DNA from: Hypericum androsaemum
Taxonomy: Eukaryota > Streptophyta > Magnoliopsida > Malpighiales > Hypericaceae
Length of the DNA stretch: 64,000 bases
Reading direction: 5' to 3'
Assembly: GCA_963995505.1 (NCBI GenBank)
Contig: OZ023190.1
Span: 16,672,092 to 16,736,091 of the forward strand
The translations under genes and the position numbers were made by a program. The notes under the pieces are model-generated. The model had not been told where the DNA came from, did not search any database, and was given only the letters and a program-made list of their open reading frames with translations. Shown here in pieces: positions 21,181 through 34,096 of the stretch. Every line of letters begins with the position of its first letter. Positions within the stretch are counted from its first letter, which is position 1.

Positions 21181-22677
21181 CGAGCAGTTTCCTCCACATT
21201 GTATGTCCTTTGTGCTGCCTGATTCCATCTATAGTTCTACAGAGATCTTCGGAATAGCCACCGGTTGTGTGGGTAAGTTTTGGCGGCTGTAGGCCGAGGG
21301 CATGCTGCGTGAGGCCCCTCGGCGAGCAGAGACATTCTTATATTTGCAAAGCAGGGGCACTTCCTTGTCATGCCCCAACTGATGGATGATGGCCTTGTAA
21401 GCTAATGTACCATGATTAGCTGTGTATTTTGGTGTAAAGTAAATGGAACCTTTGTGGTTTCCTGGGAGGAACATCAGAAAATTCTAAGAGGAGGTGCAAG
21501 TTTCGCTGAATTTTCAAGCGACGGAAATTAGCTTCTGTTCAACGGTTTCAAAGTTTTTACTTAACAATATAAATACAAATAGAAAAAATACTATTAGAAG
21601 AACCATCTTAATATAGTGTCCGACATTTTTCCCTAAAAAAAAATAGTGTCCGACATTGTACAACCGTGAATAGTAATGTTCACGAAGTTACAAGAGAATA
21701 TGCCAAATAACCGTAGATAATTCCAAACTGTTAAGGTTGATTGTCTTTTTTTAAAGATAAAATTTTAAATAAGATAAAATTTTAAATCATGATATTGTTA
21801 AAGTTTAAACTTTGAACTTTCTAGATATTTATAATACTTTGTGCTATTGGGTTAGAAGCACTTTCGCTTAACATTGATTGTCAGTCTTGTCTACGAGGTT
21901 TTTTTTTGAGAAGCTCTTGTCTACGAGGTTTGGTTTCAAAGTTTCCATGATTGACTGTGTACACGTTACCTTGATTTTCTCGAGAAAAGTAGATCCCTTT
22001 ACCATTTGGACGTCTTATTTCAACGCAAGGATTGTATCGGGTCAAGCGATTTTCGGTGTGTCTTTTGAAACTTCGGCGACGGCGGCGGCGGATCTTTATT
22101 CTTTACGACTATAATACAAATTGTGGGGGAAATGGATTCAATCTGTTACCCAAATTCCCTCTACCGTGGGCGTCGATTTCCCCAAGGCCATATTTTGATG
22201 CTACCTTTTCCCTCTACTGGGCCGCACTTTTTAATATGGTATCATAGAAGGTTAATTCGTAGTTATTATACGACAAAGTTAAAATTTGTACAAATTTCGA
22301 TGGACTTCGTTTACATGACATATGTTGTATACTAAATATTGGAATTTTTCAAAATTAAGAAAAATATGTACTTCGACAATTAGGAACTTGACTTTTACTA
22401 AGATTCCTTAAAAGTTAGGTAACTTTGGGCGGTCGTATTAGATTAGGTTAAGAACTTTGTAAATAGCAAGCCTGTTCGTTATTAGTCTTTCCGATTGGAC
22501 GACTTTGTACCGTAGTATATACGAGGCAATTCTTTTCCCAATTTTGATTTTTCCCAATGGATTTTGCGATTTTAAATTTTTTGTGAGGCCGTCAGCTGCA
22601 ACGCTTGTATTATCTTACAATAGGAGTCGTCCTTCGGTTGGGGTGGGTGAGAATTTCAGGTAGGGGTTGGGTAGATC
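21181..22677. other. Gene-free interval after RECA
   Basis: RECA 3' UTR (to about 21480), then AT-rich sequence. Just left of the hAT target site and right of 23313 the sequence resembles a degraded LINE 3' region, so the hAT may have landed in a LINE remnant. No gene supported. Confidence 0.45.
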
Positions 22678-23312
22678 TAGGGATGGCAGAAATACACATA
22701 CCCTAGGAGTCGGGCCCTACCCTTACCCCGTGGGTCAAGGGTCTGTTGACTTTGACTGGGTCTATGGTAGGGTATGGGTATGGGTCGACTTTTAGAATAG
22801 GGATCTAAGGTAATGTATGAATCCTATGAATTCATACATTACCCTTACCATTTTATCCTACTTTGGATCCTATCCTAGTAGACCCTCGTAAGACCCTAAA
22901 TAGACTCATTTATTTTTATTTATTACTTATAAATTGTCATAGATTTCTCAAATATTCTAAAATATGATTTATGTTATTGACTCCAATTTTGAGTTATATA
23001 CAATTCTAATTTTCTTTGTTGATATACTAATAATTTCATGATTAATCTTCACATGTTAGTTATGATTTATTTAAATGTTATATACAAAATTAAAATTTTG
23101 TGTTTAAAAAATTATCAAAATTATCTTGCATTTAATTCGAGGGTCGGACCCTGCAGACCCTGTAAACCCTACAGACCCTGAGGGTAAGGGTATGGATCTA
23201 GTAATAAAATTTTTTGAGAATCCAAGGGTAGAGTATGGGTCCAACTTTCGAAATTAGGGTATGGGTAGGGTCCTACTGATACCCTACCCTACTCTACCCA
23301 TCGCCATCCCTA
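22678..23312 (+). mobile_element. Non-autonomous hAT element (family 1, copy 2)
   Basis: Starts TAGGGATGGCAGAAATACAC and ends CATCGCCATCCCTA. It is flanked by a perfect 8 bp duplication GGTAGATC at 22670-22677 and 23313-23320. It is 635 bp and lacks the transposase exon of copy 1. The subterminal CCCTACCCTTACCC and GGTAGGGTATGGG blocks are shared with copies 1 and 3. Confidence 0.92.
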
Positions 23313-23320
23313 GGTAGATC

Positions 23321-23723
23321 CTTGTAGGTCTGGTAGAACAGAGTTGATATCTTACTGTAGGTTTTATTTGTAATTTCCTTCTTCGTTTTTTATAAAGCAT
23401 TTTTACCTACCCAAAAAAGAAAAATATATACTCTTCATCGAACAAAGTCTATGAGAAGGCGTATATGTTATTTGAAGAAAACAAACAACGAGACAACGGT
23501 CCTATTGATAAGTGAGTTCCTTAATCACTCCCACGAATAATTTAATTTCAAGGGTACAAGGTTATTAATAAAATAGAGAAGAATTGTAGTCCATCCAGAT
23601 TCATTTGGAAAAAGAAGTCTTATGTGATCACATGTTCACTTTATATAGTTTCAACAACATAATTATTGCCACTAGGTTAGGGAAGTTTAAGTTAATGACT
23701 AGTTTATTGTTTCAACGCTGGTG
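23321..23723. other. LINE-like 3' tail and spacer
   Basis: The first 90 bases (TTCCTTCTTCGTTTTTTATAAAGC, then TTTACCTACCCAAAAAAG) resemble plant LINE 3' ends with an A-rich tail. The rest is AT-rich without features. Confidence 0.4.
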
Positions 23724-24634
23724 TAGGGATGACAATGGGCAGGATCAATAGGACACAGATCCTTATCCTCTTTTTAAATGGTAGACTCAGATCTTTATCC
23801 TTATCTTCTTTAAAAATAAGGATTCAGACATGATCTAGGTCCTAAAAAACTGGGCAAGATCAGGGCGGCCGACGGGTCTTTTTTTTTTAATATTTAATTT
23901 TTAAAAATTTTATTATGTTTTGATAGTTTTCAAATAGCAATGAGACATTTTTAATCATTAAATAAATCAATACAAAGAAACTAACCAAGCAAATCCAAAA
24001 AAAGTTGAAGTTGGGTAAGTTAAAATTGAGAATTTGAGTCGTAATTTTCGCTGCTATTACTTGTGACCGATGGCTGCTTCGTAATGGTATTATCTTCAAT
24101 GAGGTGAGGTGCGATAATGAGCTTATCCTCCATTCTGTGCTCTTTCATGCACAAAAGTGAATCTTTTGTACGGATACCTCGATCATTTACAATCAATCGC
24201 TGCTCACTCTCTTGATTGCCTACAAGGATTTATAGGTCCCTCTTCTTCATCTCTTGAGGTTGAGAGAACGTTTTGGTCTTGGGTGGAGTTGTAACTGATA
24301 TAAATATCGGGCCCCTGTATCTTGTCTTTCTTTTTGCGCTTGCTCTGTTTTGAACTTTCATTTTAATAAAGAATATTTACCTACCAAAATTTTTTGAAAT
24401 TTTAGTATTATGTCTAATAATTAATATATATATATATATTATTTTAATATTAAATTAAAAAATTCGGGTGGGATTAGGGCAGAATCTTATAGATCCATAT
24501 CCATGCCCTTATTCTTTTAAAATATCAGGATCCGGGGAAGATCAGGTCTAGACCCGGTCAAAATCAACAAGTCTTAGACCCTTCGGATCTAGATCATGGT
24601 AGACCCCTCAAGGTAATGGTCTAATTGCCATCCT
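23724..24634 (+). mobile_element. Degenerate hAT-like element (different family)
   Basis: Left end TAGGGATGACAATGGGCAGG and right end GTCTAATTGCCATCCTC are inverted and hAT-like. Interior GATC-rich blocks near both ends are also inverted (GGATCAATAGGACACAGATCC, and ATCCATATCC on the right). No clean 8 bp duplication could be fixed. A LINE 3' fragment lies inside. Confidence 0.55.
24040..24390 (+). pseudogene. LINE 3'-terminal fragment
   Basis: Plus-strand frame reads CDRWLLRNGIIFNEVRCDNE, like the zinc-binding end of plant L1-type ORF2. It is followed by a LINE-type 3' UTR ending CATTTTAATAAAGAATATTTACC with an A-rich run. 5'-truncated. Confidence 0.6.
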
Positions 24635-24751
24635 CCATTAACTAGTCTGATATTTCTAGGAAAGTTTTTTTCGTAATTATGATTTGGTAAATAAAATGTA
24701 TGATAAAGATTCACTTTTTTTCTTAAACTTTACTGATAGAACGATAATGAA

Positions 24752-25333
24752 AAAGGCAAAAAATTCACAAGCTCTTAAATTTTGATATAATGTACTAGAA
24801 GGTCAAATCTTTAGTTAATAAGTCTCTGAGTTTTGAGAAATAGAATCCGTTAATCCCTAGGATCAAATTGGACCTCCGTCTTGAAGAAGCGCCAGCAATT
24901 CAGGTTGGCCTTAGCAAGGACCTGGTGAGGAGAGGGTACAAAAATGGTGGCAAAAGGTCCCCTCCAGAAGCTCGAAATCGGAAGGCATAAGCAAGGACAT
25001 GGTGAGGAGAGGGTTTAGGCATGTGGGCCCCACTGTCATCCACTCCTTCATGCAAGCAGTTGGTCCCACCAACGACTACTTGATCACTTGCCCAAGACAA
25101 CCTTCGTTCTTTTTTTTATGTACTAGGTCTTTTGTTTATTAATGTGGCGGGAGTATTAAGGTGATTGAGACGTATTTTCGTAATATCAAAAAGTGTTATT
25201 TTAGATGGAAATTTATCTTAGGAACTAACAACCGCATATTCTATTTCTAAAAATTCAGAGACTAATTAACTAATCATTGGGATTTTTAGTACATTATATC
25301 AAAATTTGAGATTTATCCGTTTTTTTTCCTAAT
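24752..25333. repeat. Fold-back element with long inverted arms
   Basis: Left arm (from about 24752) contains AAATTTTGATATAATGTACT and AGTCTCTGAGTTTTGAGAAATAG. The complement of both is on the right arm at about 25225-25320. The core holds a short direct repeat (GGTGAGGAGAGGGT at about 24925 and 25001). Arms are about 110 bp at roughly 75-80% similarity by eye. Confidence 0.7.
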
Positions 25334-26543
25334 CAAAATATTTCTTTCATACGGAGAGATCACATTCCATAAGATTTCTCTGGATTGTCCAAAGCAGGAC
25401 GGACATTGAAAATTTCCATGGCCTAAAATTCTCGTCACCTATTTGAGAAACTTCTATTTTACACCTTCGGTTTAAAGCTTCCTGACCCTATCTATAAAGA
25501 AAAATAACTGGCCAAGATTTTTTTTGGGTAAGTTTATTTTTATTTATAAACGGAAATCCATCGCGCTAATCACGAGGTTACGACTAGTTGATGTAGTTGA
25601 TAAAACCTTTTGAGAAAAAAACAGGCACAGGGAAATATCAAGATTAAAAATCATCATTCGATAATGATGATTTCAATTCTTTTCCCTTAAAATGCAACTC
25701 GTTGAAATTTATTATATCTAGATGTTCACTAGAGAAACTTATCGGTAACTATATTGACATTTTTTTCAAAATTAATTTTTAATTTTGTCAACAATTGAAC
25801 TCTAGATTTTTGTTGATTAATTAGGTTTTCGTACCACTTGGGAAACGGCGGATCAAGGGCGGTTGATATGTAATCGAATAGGCTCGGGGAATTAGAGTGT
25901 TGAATTGCAATCCAGCATCAATGACGGGCACTCTTTTCCCTACTGCACTTTTTCCCCCACGAAGTCCGTGATTCCAACTTTGTACGCACAAGGGAATGCA
26001 ACACGTGCTCTAGACTGTAACAATTATCATAATTAAACATTTACGGTTTAAAAAAATAATAATGATGGCACTTTACGAACGTGATGGATGTGATCCCCGT
26101 AAATTAACCAATATTTTCCTTGACTGAGACATGATGATATATACTAGCAGAGACTAGTCGGTGTTCACGACGACAAGGACGACTCTGGTCTCGGTCTTCA
26201 ATGGAAGGTAAGAAAGGTTCGTCAATCTCGATAACTTGTAACAAAAATACGGAATAATTAAAGGGTTGCTTTTAAATATACGATATCAATATTTTTGTAT
26301 ACCCGTAGCTAGAGAATCATTTAAATTTTCTTTTTTGATAAGTGTCATTTAAATTTTCTTTAGTTGAAGATACCCGGTGAATAACTAACATTCACATAAT
26401 AAATTTATAAATGCGTTAATAAATAGTTTTCGAGTTCAAATCATTGATAATAATAAAAAATAAATATTTATTCGAATAAATTTATCACACTCCAAAAATC
26501 TCGTTTGCTCGAACCTAAAATAGGCTCAAGTATTATAAAAATA
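25334..26543. other. AT-rich gene-free interval
   Basis: No gene, repeat boundary or coding signal recognised. Confidence 0.5.
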
Positions 26544-27240
26544 GAAAACTTCACTTAGTAACATGTAGTTTGGCAGATTTTTACTTACAACCCTGTAGTA
26601 AAAAATTTCTTAAACGGGTACCTGAGGTTTTAAAAGGACCTCACGGGCAGCTCCCCCTCTGCCCGATCTCAAAACTGCGTTGTTTTGATGCTTGCGTGAC
26701 ATGCCAGCTCGGAAATTTTTAACCCCGATTTTGCTGACGTGGCATGGTACATATTACCAAATCAATCCCAGATTAGTTTATTATTTTTTTAAAAATCCCT
26801 CTTTTAATATGTTAAATACCCAATCCCAAATTCTAACATTCACTTTTCATATCTCTTCTCTCCCAAACCGCCAGGCCATAATATCCGAAGCTGCAAGGCA
26901 GCAAGAACGGGTGAGACTCCGTGGCAAAGTGAATGTTAGGATTTGGGATGGGAGAGGTTTCGAAGAGAGAGAGAGAGTTGGATTGGGTATTTAACATATT
27001 ATAAGAAGAGTTTTTTGAAAAATAATAAACTAATCTGGGATTAATTTGGTAAAATGTACCACGCCACGTCAGCAAAAGCCAGGTTAAAATATTTTGAGTT
27101 CGGGCAAAAAGGAGTTGTCCGTGAGATCTTTTTGAAACTTCAGATACCCGTTTAAAATTTTTTTTACCACAGTGTTATAAGTAAAAATTATCTAAATTAC
27201 AGAATACTAAAGTGACGTTTACCCTCATAAAAAAGATGGT
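26544..27240. repeat. Long inverted-repeat (fold-back/MULE-like) element
   Basis: Arms of about 300 bp: left 26544-26845, right about 26935-27240 in reverse complement. Shared blocks are ACGGGTACCTGAGGTTT / ACGGGTATCTGAAGTTT, AATCCCAGATTAGTTTATTA and TATGTTAAATACCCAATCC. The loop is about 90 bp. Flanks TTATAAAAA and CATAAAAAA could be a degraded 9 bp duplication. A transcript would form a long hairpin. Confidence 0.8.
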
Positions 27241-28464
27241 CAATACCGCCGTCGCCTATTGCCCTTTCAGATTTGCCACGTACAAGAATCCCCGGTTTGA
27301 AAGATTCCAGTGCCAGGTTCCAGGCAAGGGGAGGCTAACGAAATATTCTTTGTTCATTATTTTATTTATTTTCAAATTATGATCAATTAATAACAAATTA
27401 TTTTAGATTAGAAAAAAATAAAACTTGAAAAAAATTCATAACTGTAAACTTGATTAAAAAAATTATCATTACTTAGCTCGATCACAAATTGTTTAACTAA
27501 CTAAGTGTTTTCAATTTTTACAAGAGAAAAATAGTTTTTTTAGGGGTACACGAGAAAAATGGTTGTTTTCTAAAGAATGGAAACTTGGAAGGTGCTTACG
27601 TGGGTTGGTGAAAAAGAGAGGGGAAGCAGTGGAAGAAGTGACATTTACTGAACTTGTCGCGAGGTTCGTTTCAGTTTCCCAATGGGAGCCGAAATGGAAG
27701 TCAATTTTGGGCGACAGCTAATTAACTATTCGCAACTGCGCTTATCTTATACAAAATTTTTATTATTTCAAAATTCTATAAATTTGAAACTAGCGGTAGA
27801 GTATTATTCGAATAGCGGTTTAAATAACAATATATAACTCCTACTTTTGTGACCGAAACACATATAATTCCCAAATTTACGCCTTTAATTTTTTCTACAG
27901 CACATTTGATTAGCGACTGACTCAACACACCGTTCAAATAATAAATACAGATTATTTATTGAAATTATCGGACGTCGAGACACTTGCCAGATTCTGAGTT
28001 GGATAATTTTTTTAATAATGACATAATTATTTTAACAATTATTTAACATTGATATGTTGTCAATGACTAAAATTTGAAACATTTTAATTAAATCGTAACA
28101 ATTCTTAAATGTGCTCGTTCGTAATATAAAAAAAATGGAAACAAGACTTTTATGCTATCCCGTTAAAAATTTCCACCCACATCGAATCGAATAGTTAATA
28201 TCAAAATTGTAAATTACATCTCTAATACTAGTTCAATTTCTTTTCTAAAAAAAACTAGTACCATTCTCAAGAGACCCTTTCCATGTCCATTCCCCTTTTT
28301 TAGTTCTCCCTCAACTTCAGCCTAATTAAAATTTTCCCGAACATATTAATGCATACAGCAAATATTAATTCAAAAATGCTATAAATCATAAGGGTGAGAG
28401 GAAAGTGAAGCAGCCGCAATTTGAGAATAAATCCTAAATGTGGTAGGAAATTTGGTCTCCACTG
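27241..28464. other. Interval downstream of the bHLH gene
   Basis: AT-rich. No additional gene seen. The part next to 28465 is the likely 3' UTR of the bHLH gene. Confidence 0.5.
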
Positions 28465-31400
28465 TCACCTCGTTAGGTCGTCGAGAACCCTTTTAAGTGC
28501 TTCCTGGAAGGCAGATTCGTCCCATTCGTTTCCCTGCAGCCAGCAAATTCGGCAAAATTACAATTTCACGCCATTGAAAATTAGTGGGGCAATAATGTGA
28601 TTCCTTGTCAATTAGACAAAGATCGTGTAAAAGTCTTATCATTTTGATGGAATTTTTTTACATATTATTCGGACACTCATCGGTTGAACTAATCTAACGA
28701 TTTGGATCCAATTTTGATACACATCTTGCACATTTGGTGGTCCATCTGCAAGAAGACGAATGAGCAACACAGATTTACTTATAAACTAAGAAATTGGCAA
28801 CCGCGAGTTGGAAAAAGAAGACGAAGTAAAATTCACGCCGCCTTGAACTTTTAGTAATTTGGGTATCAAATAAAACAATTAGGACCGGTCTTATAATAAA
28901 CCGGTTATGACACCACGAATGACGTTACCAATGACGTTACCAATGACCATTTCTTTGTCGTGTCGCTACCAACGACCTTAATTAGACTCGAACAAGGCAG
29001 TTACAGGCACAAACTAATTACCACATGCAATTACGTATATTTCTGCGACCACATTCCAAGTAAAGTAATATCGAATCTTAATTATGGAGTAACATTAGAA
29101 TTTAAAAATCTTAAAAATCTAATTATGTTATCAATTGACACTTTGTATACCCACATTATATACAAATTTCCACTTCAATAAAAAAGAGTAGGTGAAGAAT
29201 CGACGTTATATTCTAGATCAGGTTCAATTAAACCCTAAAAAATAAAAAATAAACCTAACTAATAAAAATCGGAAAGCATTTTTTTTAAAGATAAATTCGA
29301 AAGTTAAAATTTGAACTCCCGTCAATTCAGGTACTATTATGCCAAATGAGCTACTCTCGAGTGCACATACCTCAATTCTAAGTCTCAAGATCACGCGGTT
29401 GATGGAGGCGGATTCCGCTACAAATGTGCTGGCTTCAACGGATATCAAACTGACATTAGTGTCAAGCTTCAAGAACTCCAACACCCTAATGACCAGATCC
29501 GAGATAGGGTGTTGTGCTCTTAGAAGAACTTGGACGTCGACCACCCTTCGGTCCGATGCCGATGATTCGGGTGCCCTAGTAATCCGAACAGCTAGCCTGT
29601 CACCCGAGGCCGAGGAGGACTGTGTCACTTCCTGAACATCTTCTCTCACCCGGAGGAGTTGTGATTCTAATTGATCCTTCCTCTTTGTGAGCTCCGATAC
29701 TTGAGCTTTCAAGTTAGCCAAGTACTCTCTTGTTCGTGCAAGCACCGACGCTTTGTCCTTCTGTAGATAAGTTAATGTGATTACAAATAAGTGGATATGG
29801 ATAATAAGAACAATATCAGGTGATCAACCCGTTATAATAGCACGTTAATATTTAACCAAACCCTAACTGGCAACCTTTCAATCTCAAATCTTTGAAATTC
29901 TAGCATTATTATATATACACCTTGGTATCTATTAGAGACCGGCCGATTTTTCAAGTGCGATTTTTTCCCAAAGTGTTTGTCATACCAGGATTTTGAAGAG
30001 ACTGGCGGTCCAAGATGACAAATTTTCGTTCTAACATATAGTATTATCAATAAAATTTACTGATTCAAAAAAAAAACACACCTTGGTATCTGGAGGGAGA
30101 AGAGATCTCAAAGCTTGGAAACTCTCATTGATCTTCTCCCGCCTCTTCCTTTCCGAGATCATGTGGTGCAATTGGTTGACCGTGGGTCGATTCCCTGCCG
30201 CCATTTGCATGTGATCACGTGACAACGCCACGTTTAACCTTCTGTAATAAGCGATTGCTCTTTTGACGAAGCTCGTGCTCCTGCCCGAACCCGGTGCCAG
30301 TGCTCTTGGGACTAATCCCAAGTTGTACCTCTTGAAAGCGCTAGGACGTCGAGGTGATCTTTCCGGCTCAACCTGAGCCGGCAAGTTACGCGTCGAAGCG
30401 GAGGAGGAAGAGGGTGATGTGGGAGAGGTTAGGACCGCCAGAATGGCTCTCGTTATCTCGGCGTCCACGCTCTCTCGTGTTAGCGAAAATGGCGTGGGCC
30501 GCTGGTATTGTTGCAGCGGAATTCCTTGCAAATGTTGGATGGCTTCATGGAGAGGACTACTAGAAGTTGCGGTTGTAATTATTGGTGGTTGAAGCTGGGA
30601 ATTAGTACCTAGAACTTGTAATAATGGCTGGACTATTTGGGTTTCTGGTAATTGGGTTGTCCTTGGATTGACATTAAATGCGAGTGATGAACAATCTGGG
30701 CTGTCCATGGATAGGGATATCAACGAGGAAGGTGACGAAGAGTGCCTATTGGGATCAGCAGCTTGTGAGATTTCCCTTAGTGGAGATTGTCTTGAGAAGT
30801 CTTCTGGGAACCAATTCCTCATCTCGTTTTGCATGTTTGTGGTCTGCACATGATGAGAACATCATTCATATAGGGTCCGACACTACTCGGGTTTGAATAA
30901 CGGAGATTAAAAACAAAAAAGTGAATATCTTACTTGGCTTACATTGGACCAACCGAGCTCAATTTCACCGCTCTTGCATCCCATGAAGACTGCTGTCTAT
31001 AAATGAGAAGTTGAAGAACAAGAAGAAATTAAGAAACATTCAAAATCTCCATATTATTCAATTCCTTGATCAAGACCTAGTTAATTACCTTGATCCTTGC
31101 TTCCTGCATCAAGTTGAGATTAAAATACATTACAATTAGTCATCTATACACGTAAATCAAATTGAAGAATATTAGACCTGGTTTAAAATCCAATGCAAAT
31201 GCTTCGTTACCCGGTAAAAAAGGCGCTGCGTTTCGGTTCGAGCCATTAGATGAAGCTCCACTTGAGTTGCTTCCATGTATGGTCGATTCGTAACGAAAGC
31301 CGACCCAGGAACGTGGCTGGATTAACCATGAAGAAGATCATATAAGCATGTGAAGAAATTCGGCAAACAAACCATATACTATAATTAATTTCGTACTCGC

Positions 31401-31757
31401 TGGAAACCAAGAAGTAGAGTTTCCGGTACTCCTCGAACAGCCTCCGGGCTACGCTGCTTCCCGAAGAAGACATCGGCTGATCGCTGTCCTCTTGGTAACG
31501 GCCATCGTAGAAGAGCAAGCAACTGAAATTCAATGTTATAGATCAACCACCAGCTAGAAAGATTGCAACCATTGAGCTAAAGTTTAAGGAGAATGAAGGA
31601 ATGGATCCGGGTAGTACTTGTTTGGATGAGGGAGATACGACCACAAGCAGATGTAAGTGGCGCCAAGAGACCGCATTAGCCCGAGGAGATGGACGTCGCG
31701 TTCTTGCACGCCGAGTAGGAAGATGGCGTCCATGTTCGAGCTGGTTGAGACAGACAT
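28465..31757 (-). CDS. BHLH041: bHLH transcription factor, bHLH041-like
   Basis: Eight exons on the minus strand: 31618-31757, 31397-31522, 31211-31316, 31089-31103, 30934-30996, 30082-30843, 29371-29760 and 28465-28533. All are GT-AG and in phase; total 556 residues. The N-terminus opens MSVSTSSNMDAIFLLGVQER. Exons 3-5 encode VPGSAFVTNRPYMEATQVEL, QRLFYREARIKTAVFMGC and GEIELGWSNV, an N-terminal sensor-like region seen in this bHLH group. The basic region is HMISERKRREKINESF, with helix 1 ending at LLPPDTK; helix 2 (DKASVLARTREYLANLKAQV) leads to a coiled coil and an ACT-like C-terminal domain. The 69 bp last exon (GNEWDESAFQEALKRVLDDL) lies beyond an 837 bp intron and was found from recalled family conservation. 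Nuclear regulator; position matches AT5G56960. Confidence 0.88.
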
Positions 31758-31833
31758 CTAATGCCTAATCATTTGATCATGTCTTGTGGAATTTTCAGTG
31801 ATCTGATCATTGAAAAGGATTCTTATAGTCTGA

Positions 31834-31844
31834 GATTTATATGC
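31834..31844 (-). promoter_or_regulatory. TATA box of the bHLH gene
   Basis: GCATATAAATC on the minus strand, about 80 bp upstream of the start codon at 31757. Sequence and spacing fit a plant TATA box. Confidence 0.55.
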
Positions 31845-32433
31845 CCAAGGTGCATGGAGGATGATCATATAGCTATAGGTAGTTTACATGGGAAAGAAAA
31901 GTAATGGATTAGTGTGGCCAATTGGCCACAAATTATTTTGGGACAATGGAGAAAGAAAACTGGCAAAGGAATAGTCTATACAATTTAATTGAAGTAGACA
32001 AATGATAGAGACTTCCATTTTTATAAATAAAAAAATTGAAAAATGTGACATGATTTCTTTAACATAAAAAAGGAGGTCTCGAATTCAAATCTATTCGATT
32101 GATTTTGTACCACCGAGCTGTTTTTTCAGGTGGTGGGCCATGCGGCGAAAAGGAAAACTTGAAAAGTATAATACTTACTCATGGCCATTAGTTTTGTTCT
32201 GGCAAAAGGCAAGCAGGCAACAAGAAGACTTAGCAGCCAGCCAAGGGGAGATGGAAAAGTAAAGGTCAAAGTCCACCATTTGAAAATAGTCAAAAGGAGT
32301 AGGGCTAGAAGTCTCTTTCCATTTTGTTGTTTCTCTTCTCTCTCTCTAGTTTTTTTATTTGATTTTTTATTATTATAGAAAACGTATCTAGAGAAAACTT
32401 AAAAGGCGTTTTTTATAAATATAGTGCAAGAGT
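31845..32433. other. bHLH upstream region
   Basis: AT-rich promoter-side sequence up to the hAT insertion at 32434, which lies about 0.68 kb from the bHLH start codon. No gene seen. Confidence 0.45.
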
Positions 32434-33166
32434 TAGGGATGGCAATGGGTAAGGTAGGGTAGGGTATTGATAGGACCCTACCCATACCCTAATTTTTTTG
32501 GATGGACCCATACCCTACTCTCGACCCTACAAATTTTTTATTGTTAGATTCATACCATACCCTCCTGGAGACCCAGGGTCTACAGGGTCTGCAGGGTCCG
32601 ACCCTTTAACGTTCTGCATTTTGATAAATTTCAATCAAAACTTAATTTTTATATAAAATTTAAATAAATTCAATACATCTACTATGTTACACATCAACAT
32701 TCAATAGAAAATTGATGAAACATCAAATTTTGCAATTTAATTTCAATAGTCCAAGATTTTTTTTAGAGTTTGAAATACATAAACAATTCAACAAAAGAAA
32801 AATATAGCATGTCCGTTTCTAGTGATCCATCATTCACGACATCTTCTAAGCTAGTTGCGGAATAACATAATAAATATGTTAAAGTTAACCGTAAAGTATA
32901 TTATATATATTATTAATACGATCTAACAAGGGTTTAACTAGAGTCTAATTAGGGTAGAGTCTAAAATAGGGTAAAAATTTAAGGGTAGGGTCCGACCCAC
33001 AGGGTCTAGCTATGGATTCATACCCTACCCTAGACCCTACCTCTAAACATGAACCCATACCCATACCCATAACCTACCCTAGACCCAGTCAAAGTCAACA
33101 TACCCTAGATCCATAGGGTAAGGGTAGGGTCCGACCCTCAGGATATGGGTATTTCTGCCATCCTTA
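32434..33166 (-). mobile_element. Non-autonomous hAT element (family 1, copy 3)
   Basis: Ends TAGGGATGGCAATGGGTAAG and TTTCTGCCATCCTTA; perfect 8 bp duplication GCAAGAGT at 32426-32433 and 33167-33174. It is 733 bp and in the opposite orientation to copies 1 and 2 (GCAGAAATAC end on the right). No transposase exon. Confidence 0.92.
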
Positions 33167-33174
33167 GCAAGAGT

Positions 33175-34081
33175 CAATAAGGAAAAAAATCTTTTGCCGT
33201 TCCCTCCTCAAGCTAGGCCCACGTCCTTAGAGTAACACAAAAATATTTCGTGGGCCAAAATTTTAACGTCTATACTCTAGGATCCATGGATATTTATTCT
33301 AAGATGGATCCATGGATCATAATATTTAATAAACCCCTAAAATAAAAAAAGTCGAAATTAAGAATAGTAAAGTGAATTTTTTCTCTAAATAAAAAGAAAA
33401 AAGAAAAAGACGTTCGTGTGTGAACACCATTTTCCAGCACCAAACACTCGATCGGGATCGTGACTGATACATTAATTAGTTTCGAGAATTACTATTATTT
33501 TGTCTTATTAGCCACAACTTATTCTAATTGCAATCTGGAACACGGCGACTTGAACCAGACTTCTCTTGTGCAGATTACTTTGCCTCCTTCTTTTTGCCCG
33601 TTGACTGTTTCCTGATAGCTGTTACTTAGACACAATCAAAAATCGATTAAGATGCATTTTTTGACCACATCTTCGGAGGTCATTGTCTTCGCCGGCATCG
33701 GCAACACGCTGGAACAACACCGTCACAAGGAGAGAAGGGTTAACGGCCATTTTTTGGGTTTGTGAAATAAAGTAAACAAAATTATGTACTTGTTTGAACT
33801 TTGCCATACCGGACACATTGTGAACGTGTCGGGTCGCGTGACACACGAAATTCAACAGACAGATTGAGCAGGAACAATGAAGTATCAATGTGAAAATATC
33901 GATGGCCAGTTTTACACATTTTGAACTACATTGTACGGACATCAAAATGTGTTAAACTACACCCGACAAATTTTTTTTAGATTTGAGTTAAACTCGTGAG
34001 ATTTAAGTTCACAAACTTACACTCTAATCCAAATAGCATGATGCATGTAGAGTCTCGTGTGAATCAGCAAAGACCGCATTC
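33175..34081. other. Gene-free interval
   Basis: Contains a minus-strand open frame at 33622-33945 with no recognisable domain. It is probably not coding. Nothing else seen. Confidence 0.4.
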
Positions 34082-34096
34082 CAAGGTTATTCTACT

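Noticed and set aside
22032..22335. Overlapping short frames after RECA
   Set aside because: No similarity recognised and no conserved codon pattern; likely degraded intergenic sequence.
33622..33945. 107-codon minus-strand frame
   Set aside because: No domain, no splice context, AT-rich surroundings; compatible with chance.
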